Below, one piece after another: positions 52,260-59,276 of a DNA stretch of 59,276 nucleotides. This stretch comes from an uncultured Parabacteroides sp. (GTDB lineage: Bacteria > Bacteroidota > Bacteroidia > Bacteroidales > Tannerellaceae), in assembly GCA_949295065.1 (NCBI GenBank), contig CASFJQ010000013.1, positions 1-59,276 of the forward strand. The letters run 5' to 3'. The notes beneath the pieces were generated by a model, which did not search any database, was not told the origin of the DNA, and worked only from the letters and a program-made list of their open reading frames with translations. A program made the position numbers and the translations under genes. Each line of letters begins with the position of its first letter. Positions within the stretch are counted from its first letter, which is position 1.

Positions 52260-53117
52260 ATGCGCAAGCTCCTAGACTTCTTGTTGAATAAAAGGCATTG
52301 GTTTCTTTTTATATTGCTGGAAATAATTTCTTTGGTATTTGTTTATCGCAATAATAATTATCAGAGAAATGTGATGTTGAGTTCTGCTAATTACATTACT
52401 GGTTATCTGTCTTCTTTGTCATATTCGTTTGTTTCATACCTTAATTTAAAGGAAGAGAATAAGGCTCTTTTGGAGAAAAACGGCTATCTGGAAATGGAAA
52501 TACTCCGTTTGCAGGATCAGATAGAAGTTATGATGGCTGATACGGCTTTATTCAAAGGATATGTTAAGGATTCCTTAATTCCGGATTTCAAATATGATTT
52601 TGTAGTGGCAGAAGTTGTTAGTAACAGCGTGTCGCATCTTTCAAATTACATAACATTGAATAAAGGAAAATCCGATGGAGTTATGCCCGATATGGGAGTC
52701 GTTTCTGATAATGGTGTTGTCGGTATAGTTGTTTCAGCTTCCGATAAATATTCAGTTGTAATACCTTTGCTCAATCCCAAATCACGTCTTAGCTGTAAAG
52801 TTCTTGGAAGTAATTATTTCGGAACATTAAGTTGGAATGGCAGAGATGCAACATCCGCAACATTGGAAGAAATGCCTCGTCATGTTGAGTTTGAAAAGGG
52901 AGATACAATAGTGACAAGTGGTTATTCTGCTATTTTCCCTGCAGGAATAATTGTTGGAACAATATATGATTACAAGAAACAGCATGATGATAACTTCTAC
53001 GCATTGGATATAAAATTAGCTACAGATTTTACATCTTTACATAATGTTAGGGTTATCAGAAACTTTAATCAGTCTGAACAGAAAACTTTGGAGAAGGAGG
53101 TGAATAGCAATGATTAA
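52260..53117 (+). CDS. mreC: MreC cell-shape protein
   Basis: 285 residues. One N-terminal membrane segment (about 14-30, WFLFILLEIISLVFVY), then a coiled coil (about 58-92, LKEENKALLEKNGYLEMEIL) and two beta domains (about 110-265, NSVSHLSNYITLNKGKSDGV, VISGYSAIFPAG-like). MreC assembles around the periplasmic side of the elongasome and activates PBP2. It overlaps mreD by 8 bases. Confidence 0.95.
   Translation: MRKLLDFLLNKRHWFLFILLEIISLVFVYRNNNYQRNVMLSSANYITGYLSSLSYSFVSYLNLKEENKALLEKNGYLEMEILRLQDQIEVMMADTALFKGYVKDSLIPDFKYDFVVAEVVSNSVSHLSNYITLNKGKSDGVMPDMGVVSDNGVVGIVVSASDKYSVVIPLLNPKSRLSCKVLGSNYFGTLSWNGRDATSATLEEMPRHVEFEKGDTIVTSGYSAIFPAGIIVGTIYDYKKQHDDNFYALDIKLATDFTSLHNVRVIRNFNQSEQKTLEKEVNSND
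53094..53103 (+). promoter_or_regulatory. Strong Shine-Dalgarno for mreD
   Basis: AAGGAGGTGA, complementary to the 16S 3' end over its length, six bases before the mreD ATG. Such sites are rare in Bacteroidetes; it lies in the mreC coding end. Confidence 0.8.
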
Positions 53118-53631
53118 TAATATCATAAGAGGTCTGATTTATTTTATAGTGTTTTTGTTCATACAGATTGCTGTGTTGAATAATATTCACTTTCTTCGTA
53201 TTGCAACGCCATTTCTATATTTGTATATAATATTGAAAATGCCGGTCGGAATGTCCAGAAGCCTTATATTGCTATTAGCCTTTTTTATAGGACTAATTAT
53301 GGATATGTTTTCCAATACAGCCGGAATGCACGCCTCTGCCTGCACATTTGCTGCATTATGCAGAGTTCCGTTGATAAATTTTCTGGTAGGCAAAGATCAG
53401 GTTGAAGGCAGTTATCCTTCTTTCAACACTTTCGGTTATTCTTCATTTTTCAGATATGTTTTGTTTTTTGTATTATTACATCATATAACTTTGTTCTTGG
53501 TCGAATCATTGAGTTTTTATGACCCATTGTTTATGGTTTTAAGAATATCAGCAAGTGTTGTTTTGACTTCTCTTCTTATTTTTATAGTAGAATCGTTCAA
53601 TATCGTTGTTCGGGAAATTGGAGGCAAATAA
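53110..53631 (+). CDS. mreD: MreD cell-shape membrane protein
   Basis: 173 residues with five or six membrane segments (LIYFIVFLFIQIAVLNNIHF, LILLLAFFIGLIMDMFSNTA, FVLLHHITLFLVESL). The pattern GLIMDMFSNTAGMHASACTF is characteristic of MreD in Bacteroidetes. It links MreC and the enzymes of the elongasome. It starts within mreC and its end overlaps mrdA by 14 bases, so the three are translationally coupled. Confidence 0.92.
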   Translation: MINNIIRGLIYFIVFLFIQIAVLNNIHFLRIATPFLYLYIILKMPVGMSRSLILLLAFFIGLIMDMFSNTAGMHASACTFAALCRVPLINFLVGKDQVEGSYPSFNTFGYSSFFRYVLFFVLLHHITLFLVESLSFYDPLFMVLRISASVVLTSLLIFIVESFNIVVREIGGK

Positions 53632-55477
53632 TAAATATGAATTTGAGAACAGGAAGTATGTTCTGATTGCATCAGTACTTCTTGTATTATTGATCTTTAT
53701 AATCCGTTTATTTTCACTTCAAATATTAAATAATGATTATAAGGCTTGGGCTGATAGTAATGCTTTTCTGAAAAGGACAATTTATCCTGCCAGAGGAATA
53801 ATTTATGACCGAAACGGCAAACTTCTTGTTTACAATCAGCCTACGTATGATGTCATGATAATAATGCGCGAAGTTCAGGAGTTTGACACTTTGGACTTCT
53901 GCAATATCGTTGGTATAACCAAAGACCAGTTCCTTAACAGAGTAAAGGATGTGAAAAACAAAAGACTTAATCCTGGATATTCATCCTATGTTCCTCAAGT
54001 ATTTATATCTCAACTTTCAGCTCAGGAATGTGGAGTATTGCAGGAAAAACTATATAAATTCCCCGGATTTTATATACAAAATAGAACTATCCGCGAATAC
54101 AATTATCCTAATGGCGCATTGTTGCTTGGCGATTTAGGTGAAGTAAGTGTAAGTGATTTGAAAGCTGATGATTATTATGTTCGTGGAGATTACTCCGGAC
54201 GTTCAGGAATAGAAAAATCATATGAAAAGGAATTACGAGGAATCAAAGGTATGGAAATTCTTCTTCGTGACGCTCATGGCCGTATTAAGGGCAAATATGA
54301 AGAAGGAAAGCATGATTTGCCTCCGATTTCCGGCAAGAACCTAACTCTGTCAATTGACATGGACTTGCAGGCTTATGGAGAGAAACTCATGCAAAACAAG
54401 TTGGGCGGAATTGTAATGATTGAGCCGTCAACAGGCGAGGTCTTATGTATGGTTTCATCACCTACATTCGACCCAAATTTACTCGTTGGAAGATTACGAG
54501 GCAAGCATCATGGCGAACTTGAGAAGAATCCTTTGAAGCCTTTGTTTAACCGACCTTTAATGGCACAATATCCTCCGGGCTCAACATTCAAGCCAACGCA
54601 GGGACTTATCTTTCTGCAAGAAGGTGTCATCACTCCAGATACTCGTTTTACTTGTGCGCATGGATATACGTTTAGAGGAGGAAAACCTGCCTGTCACGGA
54701 CATCCTTCTCCGATTAATCTGACTGGAGCGATTTCTACTTCTTGTAATTCCTTTTTCCCATGGGGATTACATTATATGCTTGACGACAGAAAATATTACA
54801 AATCTGTTCAGGAAGCTTTTGATGTATGGAAGGACTATATGGTTTCTATGGGATATGGTTATAAATTAGGTATAGATTTGCCGGGAGAGAAACGTGGTTA
54901 TATTCCAAACAGCAAAGTCTATGATAAAATCTACCGTGGCAGATGGAATTCAAGTACAATTATTTCAATAGCTATCGGGCAGGGAGAAATACTTGCCACT
55001 CCTTTGCAAATATGTAATCTTGCAGCAACAGTGGCAAATCAAGGATATTTCATAACTCCTCATGTTGTAAAGGACATTCAAGGTTCATCTTTAGATAGTA
55101 CATATACTGAGAAGAGATACACAAATGTTGATTCCAAATACTATTCTTATATAGCAGAAGGAATGCGTGGAGCCGTTGCCGGTTCTGATTATGGAGCGAC
55201 TTGTAGAGGAGCAAATCTTCCAGACATTGAAGTTTGTGGGAAAACCGGAACAGCAGAGAATCCCCATGGAAAGGACCATTCTATTTTTATGGGTTACGCT
55301 CCATACAAGGAACCCAAAGTTGCCATAGCAGTGTTTGTTGAGAATGCCGGTTTTGGTGCAACTTATGCGGTTCCAATCGGCAGACTGATGATAGAAAAAT
55401 ATCTGAGAGGAAATATATTGCCCGAAAGTGAATCTATTGAGGAATATATTGTAAATTCTGTTATTTTGCCGGAATAG
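53618..55477 (+). CDS. mrdA: Penicillin-binding protein 2 (elongasome transpeptidase)
   Basis: 619 residues if translation starts at the TTG of 53618; another in-frame TTG is at 53606. No in-frame ATG lies near the N-terminus, so the start is non-ATG. One membrane segment (about 17-36) is followed by the dimerisation domain (RTIYPARGIIYDRNGKLLVYN) and a transpeptidase with Ser322 (SxxK: STFK), SCN (STSCNS) and Lys542 (KTG). It cross-links peptidoglycan during elongation with RodA, encoded 36 bases downstream. GGAGG lies inside the first codons, not before them. Confidence 0.95.
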   Translation: MEANNKYEFENRKYVLIASVLLVLLIFIIRLFSLQILNNDYKAWADSNAFLKRTIYPARGIIYDRNGKLLVYNQPTYDVMIIMREVQEFDTLDFCNIVGITKDQFLNRVKDVKNKRLNPGYSSYVPQVFISQLSAQECGVLQEKLYKFPGFYIQNRTIREYNYPNGALLLGDLGEVSVSDLKADDYYVRGDYSGRSGIEKSYEKELRGIKGMEILLRDAHGRIKGKYEEGKHDLPPISGKNLTLSIDMDLQAYGEKLMQNKLGGIVMIEPSTGEVLCMVSSPTFDPNLLVGRLRGKHHGELEKNPLKPLFNRPLMAQYPPGSTFKPTQGLIFLQEGVITPDTRFTCAHGYTFRGGKPACHGHPSPINLTGAISTSCNSFFPWGLHYMLDDRKYYKSVQEAFDVWKDYMVSMGYGYKLGIDLPGEKRGYIPNSKVYDKIYRGRWNSSTIISIAIGQGEILATPLQICNLAATVANQGYFITPHVVKDIQGSSLDSTYTEKRYTNVDSKYYSYIAEGMRGAVAGSDYGATCRGANLPDIEVCGKTGTAENPHGKDHSIFMGYAPYKEPKVAIAVFVENAGFGATYAVPIGRLMIEKYLRGNILPESESIEEYIVNSVILPE

Positions 55478-55513
55478 TACATATTTTTATTAGCGAAACA
55501 GTTTTATCCGTAT

Positions 55514-56956
55514 ATGATTTATAAGAATAACATATTGAAGTCTGTTGACTGGGTGATAATATTGCTTTATGTGTTTATGCTTGTTGCCGGATGGTTCAGC
55601 ATCTGTGGTGCGAGTTATGAATTTGATATGGCAAAATTATTTGAACCTTCAGGACGACCGATGACTCAGCTGCAATGGATAGGAATATCCTTTTTCGTCA
55701 TTTTCGTTATTCTGATGCTCGAAAGTGATTTGTTTGACATGTTCGCCAATATAATATATGCAGCAACAATAGCTCTTCTTGTTGTGACTATATTTATTGC
55801 GCCCGATGTCAAAGGTTCACATTCATGGCTGGTTCTTGGACCTATAAGACTTCAGCCCGCTGAATTTGCCAAGTTCTCGACGGCATTGATGGTCTCGCAT
55901 GTAATGAGTCAATATGGCTTTAAACTTACTCAGCCAACGAATTTTTTCAAGGTTCTTGGACTGATATTTCTTCCAATGATATGTATTCTGCTGCAAAAGG
56001 AAACTGGCTCAGCTTTGGTTTATTTTGCTTTCTTCCTTATGCTTTATCGTGAGGGAATGTCTGGCTATTTTCTGCTTGCAGGAATATGCGCAGTAGTGTT
56101 CTTTGTCACCGGTATGAAATATTCCGGAGTTATGCTGGGAATGACGCCTTTGGGAGAATTTATCGTATCGCTGATGATATTGGCAATATCAATCGGATTG
56201 ATATATGTTGAAAGCAAGAATAAGCTGGCATTGCGCATCGTTTCCTATGTGTCTGCTCCTTCATTGTTTATTAGCTATATAGTATCATTTTTTATCCCGG
56301 TAAATTTTGCCCATATAACTATAGGCCTAATCATTCTTTCCATAATTTATCTCGTATATCTTTCCATATATCATTGGGTATGGAATTATGTAATGATAGC
56401 ATTGTTTTCAATAATATCATTAGGATTTCTTTTTTCGGTGGATTATGTGTTTAACGATATTCTCGAACCTCATCAGCAGATTCGTATAAAAGTATCGTTA
56501 GGTTTGGAAGATGACCCAAGCGGAGCCGGATACAACGTAAACCAGTCGAAGATTGCGATTGGCTCAGGTGGATTTCTGGGAAAAGGTTTCTTGAATGGAA
56601 CACAAACCAAGTTGAAATATGTTCCTGAACAGGAAACGGATTTTATATTCTGTACCGTAGGCGAGGAGCAAGGTTTTGTCGGAGCAACACTTGTACTGGT
56701 AGTCTTTTCTATATTTATAATCAGGCTTATATTATTGGCAGAAAGGCAGGATAATATTTTCAGCCGGGTTTATGGCTATTGTGTGGCTTCCATATTTCTG
56801 TTTCATCTTATTATTAATATAGGCATGGTAACGGGACTTACGCCCGTTATCGGAATCCCGCTACCATTCTTCAGCTATGGAGGTTCTTCATTGCTTGGAT
56901 TCACAATCCTCCTTTTCATTTTCATACGTCTTGATGCTTCAAGGAAGGAGAGATGA
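55514..56956 (+). CDS. rodA: RodA SEDS-family peptidoglycan glycosyltransferase
   Basis: 480 residues with at least ten membrane segments. HSWLVLGPIRLQPAEFAKF, YNVNQSKIAIGSGGFLGKGF, VPEQETDFIFCTVGEEQG (with the catalytic Asp) and GIPLPFFSYGGSS are SEDS hallmarks. It is longer than E. coli RodA (370) because of extra loops or segments in the middle (about 205-310), usual for Bacteroidetes. It polymerises lipid II with PBP2. The last 18 bases overlap the end of gldH on the other strand. Confidence 0.96.
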   Translation: MIYKNNILKSVDWVIILLYVFMLVAGWFSICGASYEFDMAKLFEPSGRPMTQLQWIGISFFVIFVILMLESDLFDMFANIIYAATIALLVVTIFIAPDVKGSHSWLVLGPIRLQPAEFAKFSTALMVSHVMSQYGFKLTQPTNFFKVLGLIFLPMICILLQKETGSALVYFAFFLMLYREGMSGYFLLAGICAVVFFVTGMKYSGVMLGMTPLGEFIVSLMILAISIGLIYVESKNKLALRIVSYVSAPSLFISYIVSFFIPVNFAHITIGLIILSIIYLVYLSIYHWVWNYVMIALFSIISLGFLFSVDYVFNDILEPHQQIRIKVSLGLEDDPSGAGYNVNQSKIAIGSGGFLGKGFLNGTQTKLKYVPEQETDFIFCTVGEEQGFVGATLVLVVFSIFIIRLILLAERQDNIFSRVYGYCVASIFLFHLIINIGMVTGLTPVIGIPLPFFSYGGSSLLGFTILLFIFIRLDASRKER

Positions 56957-57460
56957 TTCCTGAACCTGCAGGCCTATTTCCTGTATTCCGATTATGCAGG
57001 AATCTCTCATTGCCTGTTTGACGGCAAAAGTATATTGACCTTTGTGCGGAAAACGATATCCCGTTTTTATCGGAAAACTCATTTCGTATAAAGAAATTCC
57101 ATGTCCATACCATTTCCCGAAGTCATCGGCGAGCATACATTCAATTGTATCTCGCTCAATTCCGCCTATAGGCTTTTCCTCTTGCAGAAATAACCAGATA
57201 TTCTGATAAGGATATTTGTTGTTGTTTCGTATCTGCAGGGAAACATCATAGGTTTTCGACGGGTCATCAATATTGAAAGTGAAATAATATTCCTTATTCT
57301 TGTCCCACATTGTTTTATCTATGATTCTGTATTGCTCGTAGGTAAAATCCTGTTTGCAGGAAAAGAATAAGGATATTATTGCAGACAAACCCAAAACATT
57401 AAGCTTCCGAGTTATTTGAAGGCTTGGGCGCTTTGTTGTTGTTTTGTTGTTTGTTGTCAT
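56939..57460 (-). CDS. gldH: GldH lipoprotein
   Basis: 173 residues. A long basic start leads into a lipoprotein signal (LFFSC, Cys35). The mature part (YEQYRIIDKTMWDKNKEYYF, NKYPYQNIWLFLQEEKP, FPHKGQYTFAVKQAMR) fits the GldH family, needed for Flavobacterium gliding and conserved in non-gliding Bacteroides. The ATG lies 62 bases inside ricT, so the two are coupled. The start is uncertain since the next codon options are TTG. Confidence 0.85.
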   Translation of the reverse strand: MTTNNKTTTKRPSLQITRKLNVLGLSAIISLFFSCKQDFTYEQYRIIDKTMWDKNKEYYFTFNIDDPSKTYDVSLQIRNNNKYPYQNIWLFLQEEKPIGGIERDTIECMLADDFGKWYGHGISLYEMSFPIKTGYRFPHKGQYTFAVKQAMRDSCIIGIQEIGLQVQESSLLP

Positions 57461-58799
57461 TGTTGGCTTTTGCTTTGGGGCGAGGACGATTATTGTTGTT
57501 TCTGTTGTTGTTCTGATTGTTGTTGTTTCTCGCCTTATTTTTGTTGTTTGTATTGTTTACCTTGTTGTCTTGATTAGCATTAGGCTTTTCTGCAGAATTG
57601 TTGTTTTCTGCCGCAACTTCATTCACTTTGCTTTGGTTCTGCTGTGTGTTTGGTTGCTGAGCCTGCTGCACCTGTTGCTGCTTGTTGTTGTTTTCTGCAA
57701 CATTGTTTGCGCTTTTCTTTTTCTTCTTTTTCTTCAGATTATTGTCGAAACGAGTAACGCTGTCCTGGCCAAGTATATCTTGCGCATCCCTTTTCGGAGC
57801 AGAAGTCTTGTTGTCTGCCTCAAGCGAAACAGGCTTAATGCCTTTCTTATTCATATTTATCACATCAAAAGCTCTTGAGGCATTGATGGTGACAAGATTT
57901 GCAGCAATAGTCTTGTCTGTTGAATAAGTAATTTCGCGTTTGAAAATATCAGTCTTGAAATGATAATAGCTGTTATCTTTCGTTTCAAGAACGATTTCTC
58001 TCGACGGAAGACGTTTCTGAGCCTCAACGTAAGCATCAACCTCATAATTTATACAACATTTCAGCTTTGCGCACTGTCCGGCAAGTTTTTGAGGATTCAT
58101 TGATATATCCTGATATCTTGCAGCACCGGTTGCAACCGAAACGAAGCTAGTCATCCAGCTTGAGCAGCACAACTCTCTTCCGCAAGGACCGATTCCTCCG
58201 ATTCTTCCGGCTTCCTGTCGTGCTCCAATCTGTTTCATTTCTATGCGCACACGGAAAGTCTCAGCCAGCACCTTAATCAGCTGTCTGAAGTCAACCCTTT
58301 CATCTGCGATATAATAGAAGATAGCCTTATTACCGTCGCCCTGATATTCCACATCACCGATTTTCATGTCCAGTCCCAGTTTTGCGGCAATCTGGCGGGA
58401 ACGAATCATAGTGTCATGTTCCTTAGCTTTAGCCTCTTCATATTTTTCCATATCTCCGGGACGAGCTTTTCTGTAAACCTTCTTTGGTTCAAGGTCATAT
58501 CTGTAGTTGTTCTTCTTCATTTGCAGGAGAACAAGTTTTCCGGTAAGCGTAACCGTTCCGATATCATGACCTGGCGAAGCTTCAACAGCAACTATATCAC
58601 CTTTCTCCAAAGGTATTTTTGTGTTGTTCAAATAATAACCTTTTCGAGTGTTCTTAAACTGAACTTCCACAAAATCTGTGGCTCCTTCGGCATCCGGAAC
58701 GCCACAAAGCCAGTCGTATGTGTTTAATTTATTGTTTTGTATTTTGCTGCAGCCTTTAGCCTTCATGCAGCAACTTCCTTTATTTAGTTTAAAATCCAT
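57399..58799 (-). CDS. ricT: PSP1-domain protein, RicT/YaaT family
   Basis: 466 residues from the ATG at 58799. An N-terminal Cys cluster (SCCMKAKGC) precedes the PSP1 domain (about 35-260) with GIGPCGRELCCSSW and GQCAKLKCCINYE, the family's Cys motifs, which bind iron-sulphur in Bacillus RicT. The last 135 residues are disordered: a poly-Lys run KKKKKKK, then Asn/Gln-rich sequence. In Bacillus RicT acts in RNA processing and development; in Bacteroidetes the role is unknown. An ATG at 58862 was rejected because it coincides with the predicted transcript start. Confidence 0.85.
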   Translation of the reverse strand: MDFKLNKGSCCMKAKGCSKIQNNKLNTYDWLCGVPDAEGATDFVEVQFKNTRKGYYLNNTKIPLEKGDIVAVEASPGHDIGTVTLTGKLVLLQMKKNNYRYDLEPKKVYRKARPGDMEKYEEAKAKEHDTMIRSRQIAAKLGLDMKIGDVEYQGDGNKAIFYYIADERVDFRQLIKVLAETFRVRIEMKQIGARQEAGRIGGIGPCGRELCCSSWMTSFVSVATGAARYQDISMNPQKLAGQCAKLKCCINYEVDAYVEAQKRLPSREIVLETKDNSYYHFKTDIFKREITYSTDKTIAANLVTINASRAFDVINMNKKGIKPVSLEADNKTSAPKRDAQDILGQDSVTRFDNNLKKKKKKKSANNVAENNNKQQQVQQAQQPNTQQNQSKVNEVAAENNNSAEKPNANQDNKVNNTNNKNKARNNNNQNNNRNNNNRPRPKAKANNDNKQQNNNKAPKPSNNSEA

Positions 58800-58868
58800 T
58801 ACAATTTTTGTTTGTGTATTATTGATAATGTCATTCGCTACATCAGTTTCGAATATCGACATTTAATG

Positions 58869-58876
58869 CAAAAATA
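58869..58876 (-). promoter_or_regulatory. -7 element that decides the ricT start
   Basis: TATTTTTG on the minus strand, exact match, followed by CA. Transcription should start near 58862, favouring the ATG at 58799. Confidence 0.65.
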
Positions 58877-58955
58877 ACGAAATAAACTGATAGATTCGGC
58901 ATTTATGAGGATTTTTATATGCTTGACTTAAGACTTGAATACCTATTACTTCTCA

Positions 58956-59027
58956 CTTGATTATCTGAGAACTCTTCTCGACTTGTTTTCTTGTCACCCC
59001 GTTAACTGAAAATTTAGTTCAGCGAAG
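58956..59027. repeat. Palindromic intergenic repeat, copy I
   Basis: On the minus strand it reads CTTCGCTGAACTAAATTTTC, AGTTAACGGGGTGACAAGAA, AACAAGTCGAGAAGAGTTCT, a diverged left half close to copies B and E. Confidence 0.65.
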
Positions 59028-59236
59028 CTCATATAAAATTATTAATCTGTAAAATAGGTATAAACATCAAGTTTATTGATACAAAATTGTTTGTCCGTGG
59101 TTACTAATTTTGTGTTATTAATATCAGAATATTATTTCTAAATATGCGAATATCTGTTTTTTGAATATTTAAGTAAGCCAGGGCAAACGCATTAGAAAAA
59201 TATATATCTTTAAAGTCTTAAATCAAGAATTGTATC

Positions 59237-59276
59237 ATGAAAAAGACAGCCGTTTCATTATTATTGGAATTTACTC
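59237..59276 (+). CDS. Start of an unidentified gene (partial)
   Basis: Thirteen codons, MKKTAVSLLLEFT, remain before the window ends. The Lys-Lys start and hydrophobic run could be a signal peptide, but the stretch is too short to name. Confidence 0.35.
   Translation, partial: MKKTAVSLLLEFT

Larger units (their letters stand above)
58800..59236. other. 437-base divergent region, ricT / next gene
   Basis: Holds the ricT leader and promoter, repeat copy I, and an AT-rich stretch (59030-59236) in which I see no clear regulatory site beyond a weak TATCTTTA near 59205. Confidence 0.5.

Noticed and set aside
57444-57878. Very hydrophobic plus-strand frame of 144 codons
   Set aside because: It is the reverse reading of the Asn-rich RicT tail; AAC and AAT read backward as Val and Ile. 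No promoter or homology.
1-59276. tRNA or rRNA genes
   Set aside because: No cloverleaf with a T-loop GGTTCRA-type sequence or rRNA-like sequence was noticed by eye; a tRNA search program would be decisive.

Overview
The window is an ordinary chromosomal segment of a Bacteroidales bacterium, most likely Bacteroidaceae (Bacteroides/Phocaeicola-like). The reasons are a low GC content, a SusC-type TonB-linked receptor, many lipoproteins with Bacteroidetes lipoboxes, a primary sigma factor without region 1.1, Bacteroidetes-only families (GldB-like, GldH, DUF4105, PafA-like), a SecA of over 1100 residues, and repeated matches to the Bacteroidetes -7 promoter element TAnnTTTG. Genus is an inference; no rRNA or tRNA is present.

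Layout. 1-498 is the 5' end of a susC gene (minus). 1223-6423 (minus) is a probable operon: TonB-dependent receptor, parallel beta-helix lipoprotein, acid-phosphatase-like lipoprotein. A BASS-type transporter (minus) is followed by htrA, rpoD, a GH125 mannosidase, two cyclophilins, a MATE exporter, and a GH31/GH2 lipoprotein pair that looks like xyloglucan side-chain trimming. 21003-25146 is a redox and housekeeping block: thioredoxin with a Cys-rich membrane protein, divergent oxyR, yaaA, an FKBP isomerase and DNA polymerase III delta'. After a 0.77 kb non-coding gap come an aminotransferase, yqgE, mdh, a GH78 rhamnosidase, a GldB-like lipoprotein, a C11 protease, a PagL-like outer-membrane protein, an MBL hydrolase, a CaCA exchanger, a YczE-like membrane protein, DUF4105, a PafA-like protein that appears to have lost its active site, and secA. 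A decayed IS1182-type transposase separates secA from a type II pantothenate kinase, a CPA1 antiporter, purH and the cell-shape cluster mreB-mreC-mreD-mrdA-rodA. gldH and a ricT/PSP1 gene converge on rodA.

The most interesting signal is between the genes. A family of palindromic intergenic repeats (nine copies, A-I) has the core ACAAGTTGACAAGG and the terminal inverted repeat AAGTTTCGCA. Two copies are full-length (13789-13942 and 23489-23605). Eight of the nine lie between co-directional genes, some touching stop or start codons. A second kind with GGAGTTAT units shares a similar terminus, and a third, 20907-20992, is both tandem and palindromic.

Other points are a near-canonical OxyR operator in the oxyR/thioredoxin divergent region, composite terminator-promoter junctions around rpoD, a terminator embedded in the end of yaaA, a long hairpin between mreB and mreC, and a probable pseudo-phosphatase upstream of secA. 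Several starts were moved downstream because the TAnnTTTG element overlaps the longest possible reading frame. Nothing here is a CRISPR array, prophage or complete mobile element.
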